Assembly: GCA_015488785.1 (NCBI GenBank)
Contig: WFNC01000564.1
Location: forward strand, 1-9,139
Origin: Flavobacteriales bacterium
GTDB lineage: Bacteria > Bacteroidota > Bacteroidia > Flavobacteriales_D > Parvicellaceae
Reading direction: 5' to 3'
Length of the DNA stretch: 9,139 bases
Shown: positions 1 through 6,860 of the stretch, one piece after another
How positions within the stretch are numbered: position 1 is the first letter of the stretch
Layout of the letters: every line of letters begins with the position of its first letter
Notes under the pieces: generated by a model
What the model was told of the DNA's origin: nothing
Databases searched by the model: none
The model's input: only the letters and a program-made list of their open reading frames with translations
Made by a program: the position numbers and the translations under genes

Positions 1-240
1 CTAAAAATTCTCCAACAATTTGAAAAACTTTATTTTTTGATTCAAAGAGGAGATTTTAGCGAAGTTGAAGCTAAGTACACTGAAGCTCTTATGAATTATA
101 ATCAAATCGCAACTTATATTGTACGAAATGATACGTGCAAAGGCACAATTGTAAATGTAAGAAATAATGGTTTGCTTGAACTTGAAATTAATAAATCAAT
201 AGAATATTTTCAGTTCAAAGAAATTTCTTTTGTATTGTAA
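1..240 (+). CDS. birA: Biotin-[acetyl-CoA-carboxylase] ligase, C-terminal end (partial)
   Basis: The frame is open from the first base (reading LKILQQFEKLYFLIQRGDF) to a TAA at 238-240, so about 79 C-terminal residues are present and the gene starts upstream of the window. Biotin-protein ligase attaches biotin to the biotin-carboxyl-carrier lysine of carboxylases in the cytoplasm, using ATP. The visible part fits the last helix of the catalytic domain followed by the small SH3-like C-terminal domain: a 'Y...L' helix, then a beta-rich stretch with KGTIVNVRNNGLLELEI and the closing FQFKEISFVL, resembling the 'F.G.I.GV...G.L.VE......F.LKEI..' ending of flavobacterial single-domain BirA proteins. 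The catalytic GRGR-type motif lies outside the window, so the call rests on the C-terminal pattern alone. Whether the full protein has a DNA-binding domain cannot be seen; flavobacterial members usually lack one. Confidence 0.72.
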   Translation, partial: LKILQQFEKLYFLIQRGDFSEVEAKYTEALMNYNQIATYIVRNDTCKGTIVNVRNNGLLELEINKSIEYFQFKEISFVL

Positions 241-244
241 TGCC

Positions 245-296
245 TAGGTGCGTTTTGTCCTTATTTAGACTTTTTTTTTAGATGAAAACGTACCTA
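245..296. repeat. Imperfect 12-bp inverted repeat downstream of birA
   Basis: TAGGTGCGTTTT at 245-256 pairs with AAAACGTACCTA at 285-296, with 11 Watson-Crick pairs and one G:T position. The 28-base loop contains a run of nine T. The hairpin begins five bases after the birA stop codon. It has no T tract after the second arm, so it is not a textbook intrinsic terminator, although it could protect or attenuate the 3' end of the birA transcript. It could also be part of a decayed element in this repeat-rich gap. Confidence 0.5.
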
Positions 297-306
297 CTAA
301 CCGACA

Positions 307-476
307 TTCCCCACCCCTAATTCATTTTTGACTTTTTGAAGAAAAACGACCAAATATTGATGTCGTTTTCCCTTGTTTTGTAGTTTCAATTAGAAAATCA
401 CTTTTCATCCTTTAATTTTATCTGATTTTTAACAAAAAAATGTAAGAAAATATACTTTTGAAAACAGGGTGGGGAA
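307..476. repeat. Pair of perfect 10-bp GC-rich inverted repeats about 150 bp apart
   Basis: TTCCCCACCC at 307-316 is the exact reverse complement of GGGTGGGGAA at 467-476. These G/C runs stand out sharply in DNA this rich in A and T. Just inside the arms the similarity continues weakly: after a few mismatched bases both sides carry TTCA when read inward. The enclosed 150 bp have no convincing gene. The right arm sits next to the point where the TPR-type reading frame at 429-662 stops resembling its family. This suggests the ends of a small inserted element or a rearrangement scar. No target-site duplication is visible, so the element reading is an inference. Confidence 0.45.
343..369 (+). 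terminator. Candidate bidirectional terminator hairpin between convergent birA and TPR remnant
   Basis: AAAACGAC at 343-350 and GTCGTTTT at 362-369 form a perfect 8-bp stem with an 11-base loop. The plus-strand transcript ends the stem in four U; the minus-strand transcript ends it in five U. The site lies about 100 bases downstream of the birA stop codon and between two convergent reading frames, a natural place for a shared terminator. The stem has only three G:C pairs and the U runs are short, so termination would be modest. Confidence 0.45.
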
Positions 477-662
477 GGTAAGGTCTAAATCAAACGAGTA
501 ATAATAGTTTGCTATTCTTTCATACGTTTTTAATCTAATCGTATCTTCTGTCTCCTCATTATTAACGATACTCAGCAAGCTATCTAATTCTTGAGCTACG
601 ACCTTATTCACAAAGAATAAAACCATTAGAACAATCCAACACTTTACTAAAATAACTTTCAT
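429..662 (-). pseudogene. Remnant of a secreted TPR-type (sensor-like) protein, 77 codons
   Basis: The frame starts at an ATG (660-662) with a clear Sec signal peptide, MKVILVKCWIVLMVLFFVNKVVAQ, with likely cleavage after the VVA-Q region. It continues with ELDSLLSIVNNEETEDTIRLKTYERIANYYYSFDLD. That stretch closely resembles the start of the first helical repeat in Bacteroidota periplasmic TPR proteins, many of which are N-terminal sensor parts of histidine kinases or LuxR-type regulators ('DSL...L....DT.R......IA.YY...D'). From about residue 60 the sequence changes to LTFPTLFSKVYFLTFFC and stops. No continuation appears in the other minus-strand frames before birA. A full family member would run several hundred residues, so I read this as a truncated, probably dead gene. 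The break lies beside the GC-rich repeat arm at 467-476. The permease terminator sits just upstream and I found no good promoter. A short secreted peptide remains a less likely alternative. Confidence 0.5.
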
Positions 663-677
663 ACTCGGAAATTAAGC

Positions 678-716
678 AAAAAAAAAGGCTTACCAAAATA
701 AATTGATAAGCCTTTT
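678..716 (-). terminator. Intrinsic terminator of the efflux operon
   Basis: Read on the minus strand, AAAAGGCTTA (complement of 707-716) pairs perfectly with TAAGCCTTTT (complement of 683-692). The stem is extended inward by CAA/TTG after one mismatch, and nine T follow (complement of 678-686). The hairpin lies 17 bases beyond the permease stop codon, so it should end the four-gene transcript. On the plus strand the T run is only four bases, so it works mainly in one direction. Confidence 0.9.
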
Positions 717-732
717 AATAAAATAGCAATTT

Positions 733-3700
733 CTAAAAATTAACTTTCATGTCCCATTTGAATAATCGGTAAATTACCAGCTTGAATCTATAAAGTAAAT
801 AGTACATAATTGGGACAACTACCAAGGTTAAGAATGTTGAAAATGTTAATCCGTAAATAACCGTCCAACTCATTGGGCCAAAGAAGATAGCGTTGTCTCC
901 TCCAAAGAATATTTGAGCATCTAAATCAGTATAAAAAGAAAAGAAATTAATATTCAATCCTACTGCCATTGGTATTAACCCCAAAATAGTTGTAATAGCG
1001 GTTAACAATACTGGTCTAAGTCTTGTTTTCCCTCCTTGAATTATTGCATCTACGATTTCTACATTCGACAGCATATCCGTTTCTTTTAGTCCGAGTTCAT
1101 TTCGCTTACGCCCAATCAATAAATTGGTGTAATCTACGAGTACTATTGCATTGTTTACCACAATTCCTGCTAAAGATATTATTCCTATCATCGTCATCAT
1201 GACTACAAAATCATCTCTTGTAATAAATATCCCCATAAACACACCGACTAAACTCAACACTACTGAAAACAGTATAATAATTGGTGTAGAAAACGAATTG
1301 AATTGCATTACAATAATTAGTAAAATTAAGAATACAGCGACTAATAATGCTTTACTCAAAAAGGCCATTTCTTTGGCTTGTTCTACTAACTGACCTGTAA
1401 ACTCATACTCCAAACCTGCGTCTTTAAATTGTTTTCCAGCTTCTGTTAAATCAAACTCTTTCATTTGACTTTTTAGAATCTCGACAACTTCACCAGGGTT
1501 AGCTCCTTGTTCTACATCTGAAAATACAGTTACTACGTTTTCTAAGTCTAAACGCTTAATTGAACTATTAGTATATTCTATTCTTACATCTTTAACTACA
1601 GAACGAACAGGAATATTTAATTTGACTCCTCTATTGTTCATAAACATAATTTTCTGATCCAGTAACGCGTCAATATCTCCCCTAAATTGATTTCCTAATC
1701 GTAAGTTGATGTCATAAGATTCATCATCGTTAGGCTTGTTATAAGTTGCGATATCTTTTCCAAACAAAGCGGTTCGAATAGTCGAAGCTATTTGACCTGT
1801 TGACATTCCGTTTCGCCTTAAAAACTCTCTATCTAAATCAATTTTAATTTCGGCTTTATTTAAAACTACGCTACTCGTCAATTTCTGAATTCCTTTAGTA
1901 TGTTTCTTGTCCAAAAACACTCTAACTTTTTCTGCAGCAAGAACTAAATCTTTATAATTTTCAGAACCTGAAATTTCAATATTTACAGGTGGTTCTTGTG
2001 GTGGTCCATTACTCTCTTTACCCACTGTAATTTTTACGTCGGCATAAGACCAGTTTTTTAATTCTTTTTGAATTTTTTCCATCACCGTAGAAGTATTTGC
2101 TCCTTTACGATGAGAAAACTCACAGAAAGAAACCGAAATACGAGCTTTATGCGGTGTTTCTCCAAACGAAGGTCCCTCCATAGGATCGGCAGTTCCTTTT
2201 CCTACTTGCTCTATTATCGACTCTACAAAACGTATGGTATCGTAACTTACTTTTCCTTTTTCATCTTCTACTTTTTGTAAATCATAAATGTCTGAATAAG
2301 CTGTTTCTTCTCCATTTACTTCAATCTTATTTTCTGCCAATACATTTTCTATTATTTGCTTGACTTCCAAAGTTGTTTGATTCGTCACACGAATTTCTGT
2401 TCCTGCTGGATGTTCCACAAAAATATTTAAATAATTAGGCTGATTGTCTGGAAAAAACAAAACCTTTGGAGGAAATGCCCCAACCAAAAAGAAAGATAAA
2501 AATAACATTCCAAAAGTTCCTAAGAAAATCCAAATCGGACGTTTTCCTTTCATTACCCCTTTCAATAATTTTCGATATCCGTTTTCTAAAAATGGTAAAA
2601 CTCCTCCCTGAAACTTGTTGGATAAAGGAATTAATACAAAAGCATTTAATGAAGTAAATAAAGCTATTGTCATAAAAATATTACCCCACAACAAGTTTGA
2701 AACAGCGTAGAATGCAACTGCTATAACTAAAGCAATTAACGAAATTATACTTGCTCTTTTTAAATTAGGAACTGCTTGTTCCACTTTCATTAAAACAGCA
2801 GTAAGAACAGGATTTATAACCAATGCTACAAACAACGAAGATCCCAAAACAATCATTAACGTAATTGGTAAATACTTCATAAACTCTCCCATAATTCCTG
2901 GCCATAAAGCCAAGGGGATAAATGCAGCTAAAGTTGTTGCTGTAGATGCTATAATTGGTAATGCGACTTCTCCTACTCCTTTTTTGGCAGCTTCAAAACT
3001 GTCAAGTCCTTCTTCATCCATTAAACGATAAATGTTTTCTACCACTACAATTCCATTATCTACTAACATTCCCAAGGCTAAAACCAATGAGAAAAGTACC
3101 ATAATATTTAACGTTACTCCTGCCATGTGTAAGAAAGCAAAAGACATAAACATCGAAAACGGAATTGCTACCCCTACAAAAAGAGCGTTTCTTAAACCTA
3201 AGAAAAACAACAATACTCCAACAACTAATAAAACTCCAAAAATAATTGAATTTTCAAGATTACTTACCTGCGAACGAATTTTGTTCGACTGATCGTTGGT
3301 CAATGTTATTGTAATTGTTTTTTTAGGAATCTCTTTTCCATACGCTTCATTTACAATTCTTTTGACTCCATCTATGGCGTTTATAATGTTTGCGCCTCCT
3401 CTCTTTTTCACATCTATCATGACCACAGGATTACCTCCTTGACGAGCATAACTAACGGTATCAACATCACCAAAAGAAACGTCGGCTACTTCGTACAATC
3501 TTACATCGTTAAATCCTTCATGTTTTACCACTAAATTCCTTAGTTCTTCTTCCGATTTAAACTTCCCATCTATGATTACAAAATGATCTATTCCATCTAC
3601 TTTAAGATTTCCAGCTCCAATTGCCAAGTGGTCATTCTTAATCGCTTGTTCAATATCTCTAAAATTGACTTGTTTAGCCTCTGCATCGTACTTTCTAATT

Positions 3701-4296
3701 TCTACTTTTAATTTTTGTTCTTGAACACCTCTTATATCTGCTTTGTTTATTTCTGGTAATCCTTCGATTTTATCTTTCAAAAACTCTGCTTTTTCTTTTA
3801 AGAATTGAACAGGATAGTTTCCCGAAATATTGATATTCAAAATTGGCATTTCATTCATGTCCATTTTCGCAACAGTAGGATTTATAGGCAAATCTTGTGC
3901 AAAATCTTTATCTGCTCTAGCATCGGAAAGGGCATCTTCTACCAACTTTTTGGCTTCATCGGCTGGTACCGAAAAATCAAATTTAATTTTTATGATTCCA
4001 AAATCTTGAATTGCCGTCGCTTCTATTTTATCAATCCCTTTTATGGTATTCAATTCCTTTTCTAAAGGTTTTATAATTTTATCTTGAATAATGTCTGGCG
4101 AATTACCAGGGTAAGGCACATTGACATATATTTCGGGGATTTGAACCTCAGGAAAACTTTCTCGAGCCATATTGAAATAAGAAGAAACTCCCCCGATTAA
4201 AATAATAGCTATAATTAAGTAAACCGTTTTTCGATTGTTTACCGATAATGTAGAAAGCGCAAACTCTTTTATACTACTGATTTTATTTTTATTCAT
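733..4296 (-). CDS. RND multidrug efflux permease (AcrB/HAE-1-like, SwrC-type subgroup)
   Basis: Inner-membrane, proton-driven pump subunit that takes substrates from the periplasm or membrane and passes them to the adaptor and TolC-like channel. Numbering is from the start chosen at 4296 (MNKNKISSIKEF, 1187 residues). An in-frame ATG at 4344 would add 16 residues, but these lie over the repeat-bearing spacer and precede the usual family start. TM1 (VYLIIAIILIGG) is followed by the porter segment FPEVQIPEIYVNVPYPG. TM4 holds GMLVDNGIVVVENIY, giving D413 and N414 at the AcrB D407/D408 positions. GIVVNNAIVLVDY near 1046 has N1048 in place of AcrB K940. R1092 and T1099 in RLRPVLLT match AcrB R971/T978. 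The protein exceeds the roughly 1050-residue family norm because of two extra hydrophobic segments between TM6 and TM7 (about 515-533 and 540-561) and a loop between TM11 and TM12 (about 1115-1148, GGDNAIFFGPMSWTVIYG). The latter is, as I recall, common in Bacteroidota homologues. It is the last gene of the operon. Substrate unknown. Confidence 0.93.
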   Translation of the reverse strand: MNKNKISSIKEFALSTLSVNNRKTVYLIIAIILIGGVSSYFNMARESFPEVQIPEIYVNVPYPGNSPDIIQDKIIKPLEKELNTIKGIDKIEATAIQDFGIIKIKFDFSVPADEAKKLVEDALSDARADKDFAQDLPINPTVAKMDMNEMPILNINISGNYPVQFLKEKAEFLKDKIEGLPEINKADIRGVQEQKLKVEIRKYDAEAKQVNFRDIEQAIKNDHLAIGAGNLKVDGIDHFVIIDGKFKSEEELRNLVVKHEGFNDVRLYEVADVSFGDVDTVSYARQGGNPVVMIDVKKRGGANIINAIDGVKRIVNEAYGKEIPKKTITITLTNDQSNKIRSQVSNLENSIIFGVLLVVGVLLFFLGLRNALFVGVAIPFSMFMSFAFLHMAGVTLNIMVLFSLVLALGMLVDNGIVVVENIYRLMDEEGLDSFEAAKKGVGEVALPIIASTATTLAAFIPLALWPGIMGEFMKYLPITLMIVLGSSLFVALVINPVLTAVLMKVEQAVPNLKRASIISLIALVIAVAFYAVSNLLWGNIFMTIALFTSLNAFVLIPLSNKFQGGVLPFLENGYRKLLKGVMKGKRPIWIFLGTFGMLFLSFFLVGAFPPKVLFFPDNQPNYLNIFVEHPAGTEIRVTNQTTLEVKQIIENVLAENKIEVNGEETAYSDIYDLQKVEDEKGKVSYDTIRFVESIIEQVGKGTADPMEGPSFGETPHKARISVSFCEFSHRKGANTSTVMEKIQKELKNWSYADVKITVGKESNGPPQEPPVNIEISGSENYKDLVLAAEKVRVFLDKKHTKGIQKLTSSVVLNKAEIKIDLDREFLRRNGMSTGQIASTIRTALFGKDIATYNKPNDDESYDINLRLGNQFRGDIDALLDQKIMFMNNRGVKLNIPVRSVVKDVRIEYTNSSIKRLDLENVVTVFSDVEQGANPGEVVEILKSQMKEFDLTEAGKQFKDAGLEYEFTGQLVEQAKEMAFLSKALLVAVFLILLIIVMQFNSFSTPIIILFSVVLSLVGVFMGIFITRDDFVVMMTMIGIISLAGIVVNNAIVLVDYTNLLIGRKRNELGLKETDMLSNVEIVDAIIQGGKTRLRPVLLTAITTILGLIPMAVGLNINFFSFYTDLDAQIFFGGDNAIFFGPMSWTVIYGLTFSTFLTLVVVPIMYYLLYRFKLVIYRLFKWDMKVNF

Positions 4297-4334
4297 TGTA
4301 TATATTTTTTTCGTAAAACGTCCTACTTCGAACA

Positions 4335-4387
4335 TCTTGCGCATAACCTAATACGCAAGACGCTCGACGAAAAACGCAAGACGCTAT
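4335..4387. repeat. Degenerate 7-bp tandem repeat with an inverted copy, in the adaptor-permease gap
   Basis: From 4353 the plus strand reads as five consecutive heptamers that all begin with ACG: ACGCAAG, ACGCTCG, ACGAAAA, ACGCAAG, ACGCTAT. Units 1 and 4 are identical, and the 12-mer ACGCAAGACGCT occurs twice, at 4353-4364 and 4374-4385. TCTTGCG at 4335-4341 is the inverse of CGCAAGA at 4354-4360 and can form a 7-bp stem with a 12-base loop in the operon mRNA. The block reaches the last base of the adaptor stop codon and is more GC-rich than its surroundings. It looks like a dispersed intergenic repeat inserted in the operon. It may affect mRNA processing or the relative level of permease. 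Confidence 0.6.
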
Positions 4388-5523
4388 TAATCAACTACCG
4401 CTACTTCGTCTCCATCTACTAATTTCCGAGCACCTTTATTTATCACTTGATCCCCATCGGATAAACCATTTAGAACCTCTGTTTTTCCTTTGTAACTTTG
4501 TCCCAATTTTACTTTAGTTTGTTTGACTTTTCCATCCGATTTTAAAACATAGACATAAGAATCTTGCTTTGAATCTTTAAGAATTACACTTGAAGGAACG
4601 ATGATAGCTTTTGTATTTTGATAATCCCTTACATTCATAACTGCCATAAGGTTAGGTATCATATTTTTTTGAGCTTTTGGAATCGAAACTTCCATTGTAA
4701 CTGTCCTATTAACAGGGTTTACAAATTGTCCAATTCTTTTTATTGGCAAGCTATTTAATTGAACATCCAATGCTGGAAAAAACACATTCACCAAACTTTT
4801 ATCATTTAACTTTTTTAAATAAGACTCAGAAATAGAAGCGGTAATGTTCATTTTATTCAAATCAATTAATTGAATAATAGGAGTAGAAGGTCCTGCCATT
4901 TGACCTACAACTGGAAACACTTGTTCAACATACCCACTGAAAGGCGCTTTTAAAACAAACTTTCCTTTTTGCGTTTTAAGTGTACTCAACGTTTTTTGCA
5001 ATGCTTTATATTGTCCTTCGGCTTGTTTAAAATTAATTTCTGTACCAACCCCTTGATCCATCAAAGATTGTTGCTTTTCAAACATATATTTTGCTAAGCT
5101 CAATTGTTCCTCTAGCTCTTTTATATTAGAAGCGATGACTTTAGAATCAAAAGATGCAATAGTTTGTCCCTTAGAAACATATTGACCTTCTTTTACCGAC
5201 AAGGTTTTAATCACCCCTCCAGCCTCAGGAACGACCATTACATTTTTAACCGCTTCAATTGCTCCTTGAATTTCAAAGAAATGATTAAACGTATCTGTTT
5301 TTAAACTCACGACAGAAACCCTTGGCAAGTAAATCTCATCTAAGTTTGTTGTATCTAATTCAGCAATTTTTATTACTAACTCTTCTAATTTACTTTGCTT
5401 AGACTTAATTTCGGATTCTAAAGTTGATTGTTCTGCTTTAAGTTGATCTAAGTCGGAAGATTCACAGCTTATTAACGATGCTATTGCTAAAGTTAAGAAA
5501 GCTAATTTATACTTGTTACTCAT
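4387..5523 (-). CDS. RND efflux periplasmic adaptor lipoprotein (HlyD/AcrA/MFP family)
   Basis: Membrane-fusion protein that links the inner-membrane permease to the outer-membrane channel; 378 residues, normal for the family. The N-terminus is a lipoprotein signal, with lipobox LISC and acylated Cys20, so the mature protein is membrane anchored in the periplasm. Residues about 24-56 form a short charged coiled coil (LKAEQSTLESEIKSKQSKLEELVIKI), an N-terminal addition often seen in Bacteroidota adaptors. The first half of the lipoyl/barrel-sandwich domain follows (about 92-125, VVPEAGGVIKTLSVKEGQYVSKGQ), then an alpha-helical hairpin (about 130-186) that should meet the TolC-like tip. The second lipoyl half is FVLKAPFSGYVEQVFPVVGQ (about 189-208). 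The beta-barrel region (about 222-300) and the membrane-proximal domain (IIVPSSVILKDSKQDSYVYVL to the end) complete it. The ATG directly follows the TAA of the upstream channel gene with no gap, which suggests translational coupling. Confidence 0.94.
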   Translation of the reverse strand: MSNKYKLAFLTLAIASLISCESSDLDQLKAEQSTLESEIKSKQSKLEELVIKIAELDTTNLDEIYLPRVSVVSLKTDTFNHFFEIQGAIEAVKNVMVVPEAGGVIKTLSVKEGQYVSKGQTIASFDSKVIASNIKELEEQLSLAKYMFEKQQSLMDQGVGTEINFKQAEGQYKALQKTLSTLKTQKGKFVLKAPFSGYVEQVFPVVGQMAGPSTPIIQLIDLNKMNITASISESYLKKLNDKSLVNVFFPALDVQLNSLPIKRIGQFVNPVNRTVTMEVSIPKAQKNMIPNLMAVMNVRDYQNTKAIIVPSSVILKDSKQDSYVYVLKSDGKVKQTKVKLGQSYKGKTEVLNGLSDGDQVINKGARKLVDGDEVAVVD

Positions 5524-6855
5524 TTAGTTAAATTTATTTAATAGGTTATCAATCGCTAATTTTGCTTTTATTAATTCAAAACTAGAACTTGTTAATTCTG
5601 TTTGTGTTTGTAATAATTGATTTTGAACTTGTGTTAGTTCCATACTAGAAACCACTCCTTCTTTATATTTTATTTCGGTATTGGACAATATTTTCTTAGC
5701 AACATCAACTGCAATCAATTGTGTTTCATAAGTAGCTTTAGCATTAGAATAACTTGCCTTAGCTTGGATCATCTGCATTTTTAAACCTTCGCTCAACTGA
5801 TCTATTGTATTTTGCGTTTTTTTCATTTCTAATTTCGCTTGACCTACTTGGGACATTCGTTTACCACTACTAAAAATTGGGACATTCAACGTCAATCCCC
5901 AAACAGTTGTCGGATACCATTTTTTATCCCCATTAAACAAGTCAAAGTCATTTCGAAGTGCATTTTGTTGATGCGAAAAGAAAGCCGCTAAAGAAGGTAA
6001 ATAATTGGCTTTTGTATTTTTATAACTCAATTCATTTAAGATTAATTGAGTGTTCAATAATTGGTAATCGATATTATTTGAAACCGAAAATTTATCTTCA
6101 CTATTATTAACGGCATTAGCAATAATACTTTCAAAGGTTTCTGACAATTCAAGCGTAGAACTTAAATCCATTCCCATTTGCATTTTAAGAAAAGATTTAG
6201 AAACCTCAAGTTGAGAATTAACTTTAGAAATTGCACTTCCGACTTTTAACACCGAAAGTTGTAATTGATATTCATGTATAGATTCGATGACTTTATTCTC
6301 AACTAAAATTTTTGTTATTTGATGTAAATCTTGAACTTTTTTCAGCGTAGAATCTAACGTAATTATGTTTTCTTTTAAAACCAATACGGTATAATAAGCT
6401 TCAGCTATATCTCGCTTAATTTCTTGTTTGGATTTATCTTGAAGTTGCTGACTCAAACCGGTATAAGCTTTGGCGGCTTGCAAACCGACTAAATAATTTC
6501 CACTAAACAACAGTTGACTCACTTGTAAAGAAGCATTTGTATTGAACTTTGTCCCAAATTTAATTCCAACCAACTCTCCTTTTGGAGCCATTGGATTAAA
6601 AGCATTTGCGGGTAATACAGAAGTTGGAATATCAATAAAATTCTGAAACTTAACAGCCCCCGATATTTGTGGTAAACCTGCAGCGGTAGTTTCCCATACT
6701 TTTTTCTCTGCTATTTTCAAATCAATATCCGCATTCAACACTTTTTGATTGTGCTCTACGGCATAATCTTGTGCTTGTTTCAACGAAAATGATTGTTGCC
6801 CTACTCCTACTTTTGCAAGGAATAAAAAGGCGACCAAATAAAATTTATTCTTCAT
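5524..6855 (-). CDS. TolC-like outer-membrane efflux channel protein
   Basis: Outer-membrane factor whose trimers form the exit duct of the tripartite pump; 443 residues, typical of the family. A Sec signal peptide (MKNKFYLVAFLFLAKVGVG, with Gln next) is followed by FSLKQAQDYAVEHNQKVLNADIDLKIAEKKV, the standard first helix of an OEP repeat. Then comes ETTAAGLPQISGAVKFQNF, the stretch that leads into the outer-membrane strands. The two-repeat layout is visible. A first helical hairpin lies at about 120-225. A second repeat begins near 262 (YQLLNTQLILNELSYKNTKANYLPSLAAFFSHQQN). TLNVPIFSSGKRMSQVGQAKLEMKKTQ and a C-terminal helix with EGVVSSMELTQVQNQLLQTQTELTSS complete the second repeat. The gene starts 5 bases after the regulator stop codon and ends immediately before the adaptor start, so it is cotranscribed with both. 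Confidence 0.94.
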   Translation of the reverse strand: MKNKFYLVAFLFLAKVGVGQQSFSLKQAQDYAVEHNQKVLNADIDLKIAEKKVWETTAAGLPQISGAVKFQNFIDIPTSVLPANAFNPMAPKGELVGIKFGTKFNTNASLQVSQLLFSGNYLVGLQAAKAYTGLSQQLQDKSKQEIKRDIAEAYYTVLVLKENIITLDSTLKKVQDLHQITKILVENKVIESIHEYQLQLSVLKVGSAISKVNSQLEVSKSFLKMQMGMDLSSTLELSETFESIIANAVNNSEDKFSVSNNIDYQLLNTQLILNELSYKNTKANYLPSLAAFFSHQQNALRNDFDLFNGDKKWYPTTVWGLTLNVPIFSSGKRMSQVGQAKLEMKKTQNTIDQLSEGLKMQMIQAKASYSNAKATYETQLIAVDVAKKILSNTEIKYKEGVVSSMELTQVQNQLLQTQTELTSSSFELIKAKLAIDNLLNKFN

Positions 6856-6860
6856 TTATA

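Noticed and set aside
1151..3292. Open frames on the plus strand at 1151-1393, 2068-2280, 2466-2657 and 3032-3292
   Set aside because: All lie antisense inside the permease gene. They have low-complexity or implausible composition and no start context or family resemblance.
3805..4065. Open frame on the plus strand antisense to the permease N-terminal region
   Set aside because: It is a shadow of the well-supported permease coding frame and resembles nothing recognisable.
733..4296. CzcA-type heavy-metal RND pump
   Set aside because: The TM4 motif GMLVDNGIVVVENIY fits the AcrB/HAE-1 and SwrC-like group rather than the metal-exporter signature, and no metal-binding proteins or regulators are nearby.
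4297..4386. Internal promoter for the permease in the adaptor-permease gap
   Set aside because: No TAnnTTTG-like -7 element with a suitable -33 partner is present on the minus strand.
4353..4387. CRISPR array
   Set aside because: The repeat unit is 7 bp and contiguous, with no spacers of 25-40 bp and no cas genes in the window.
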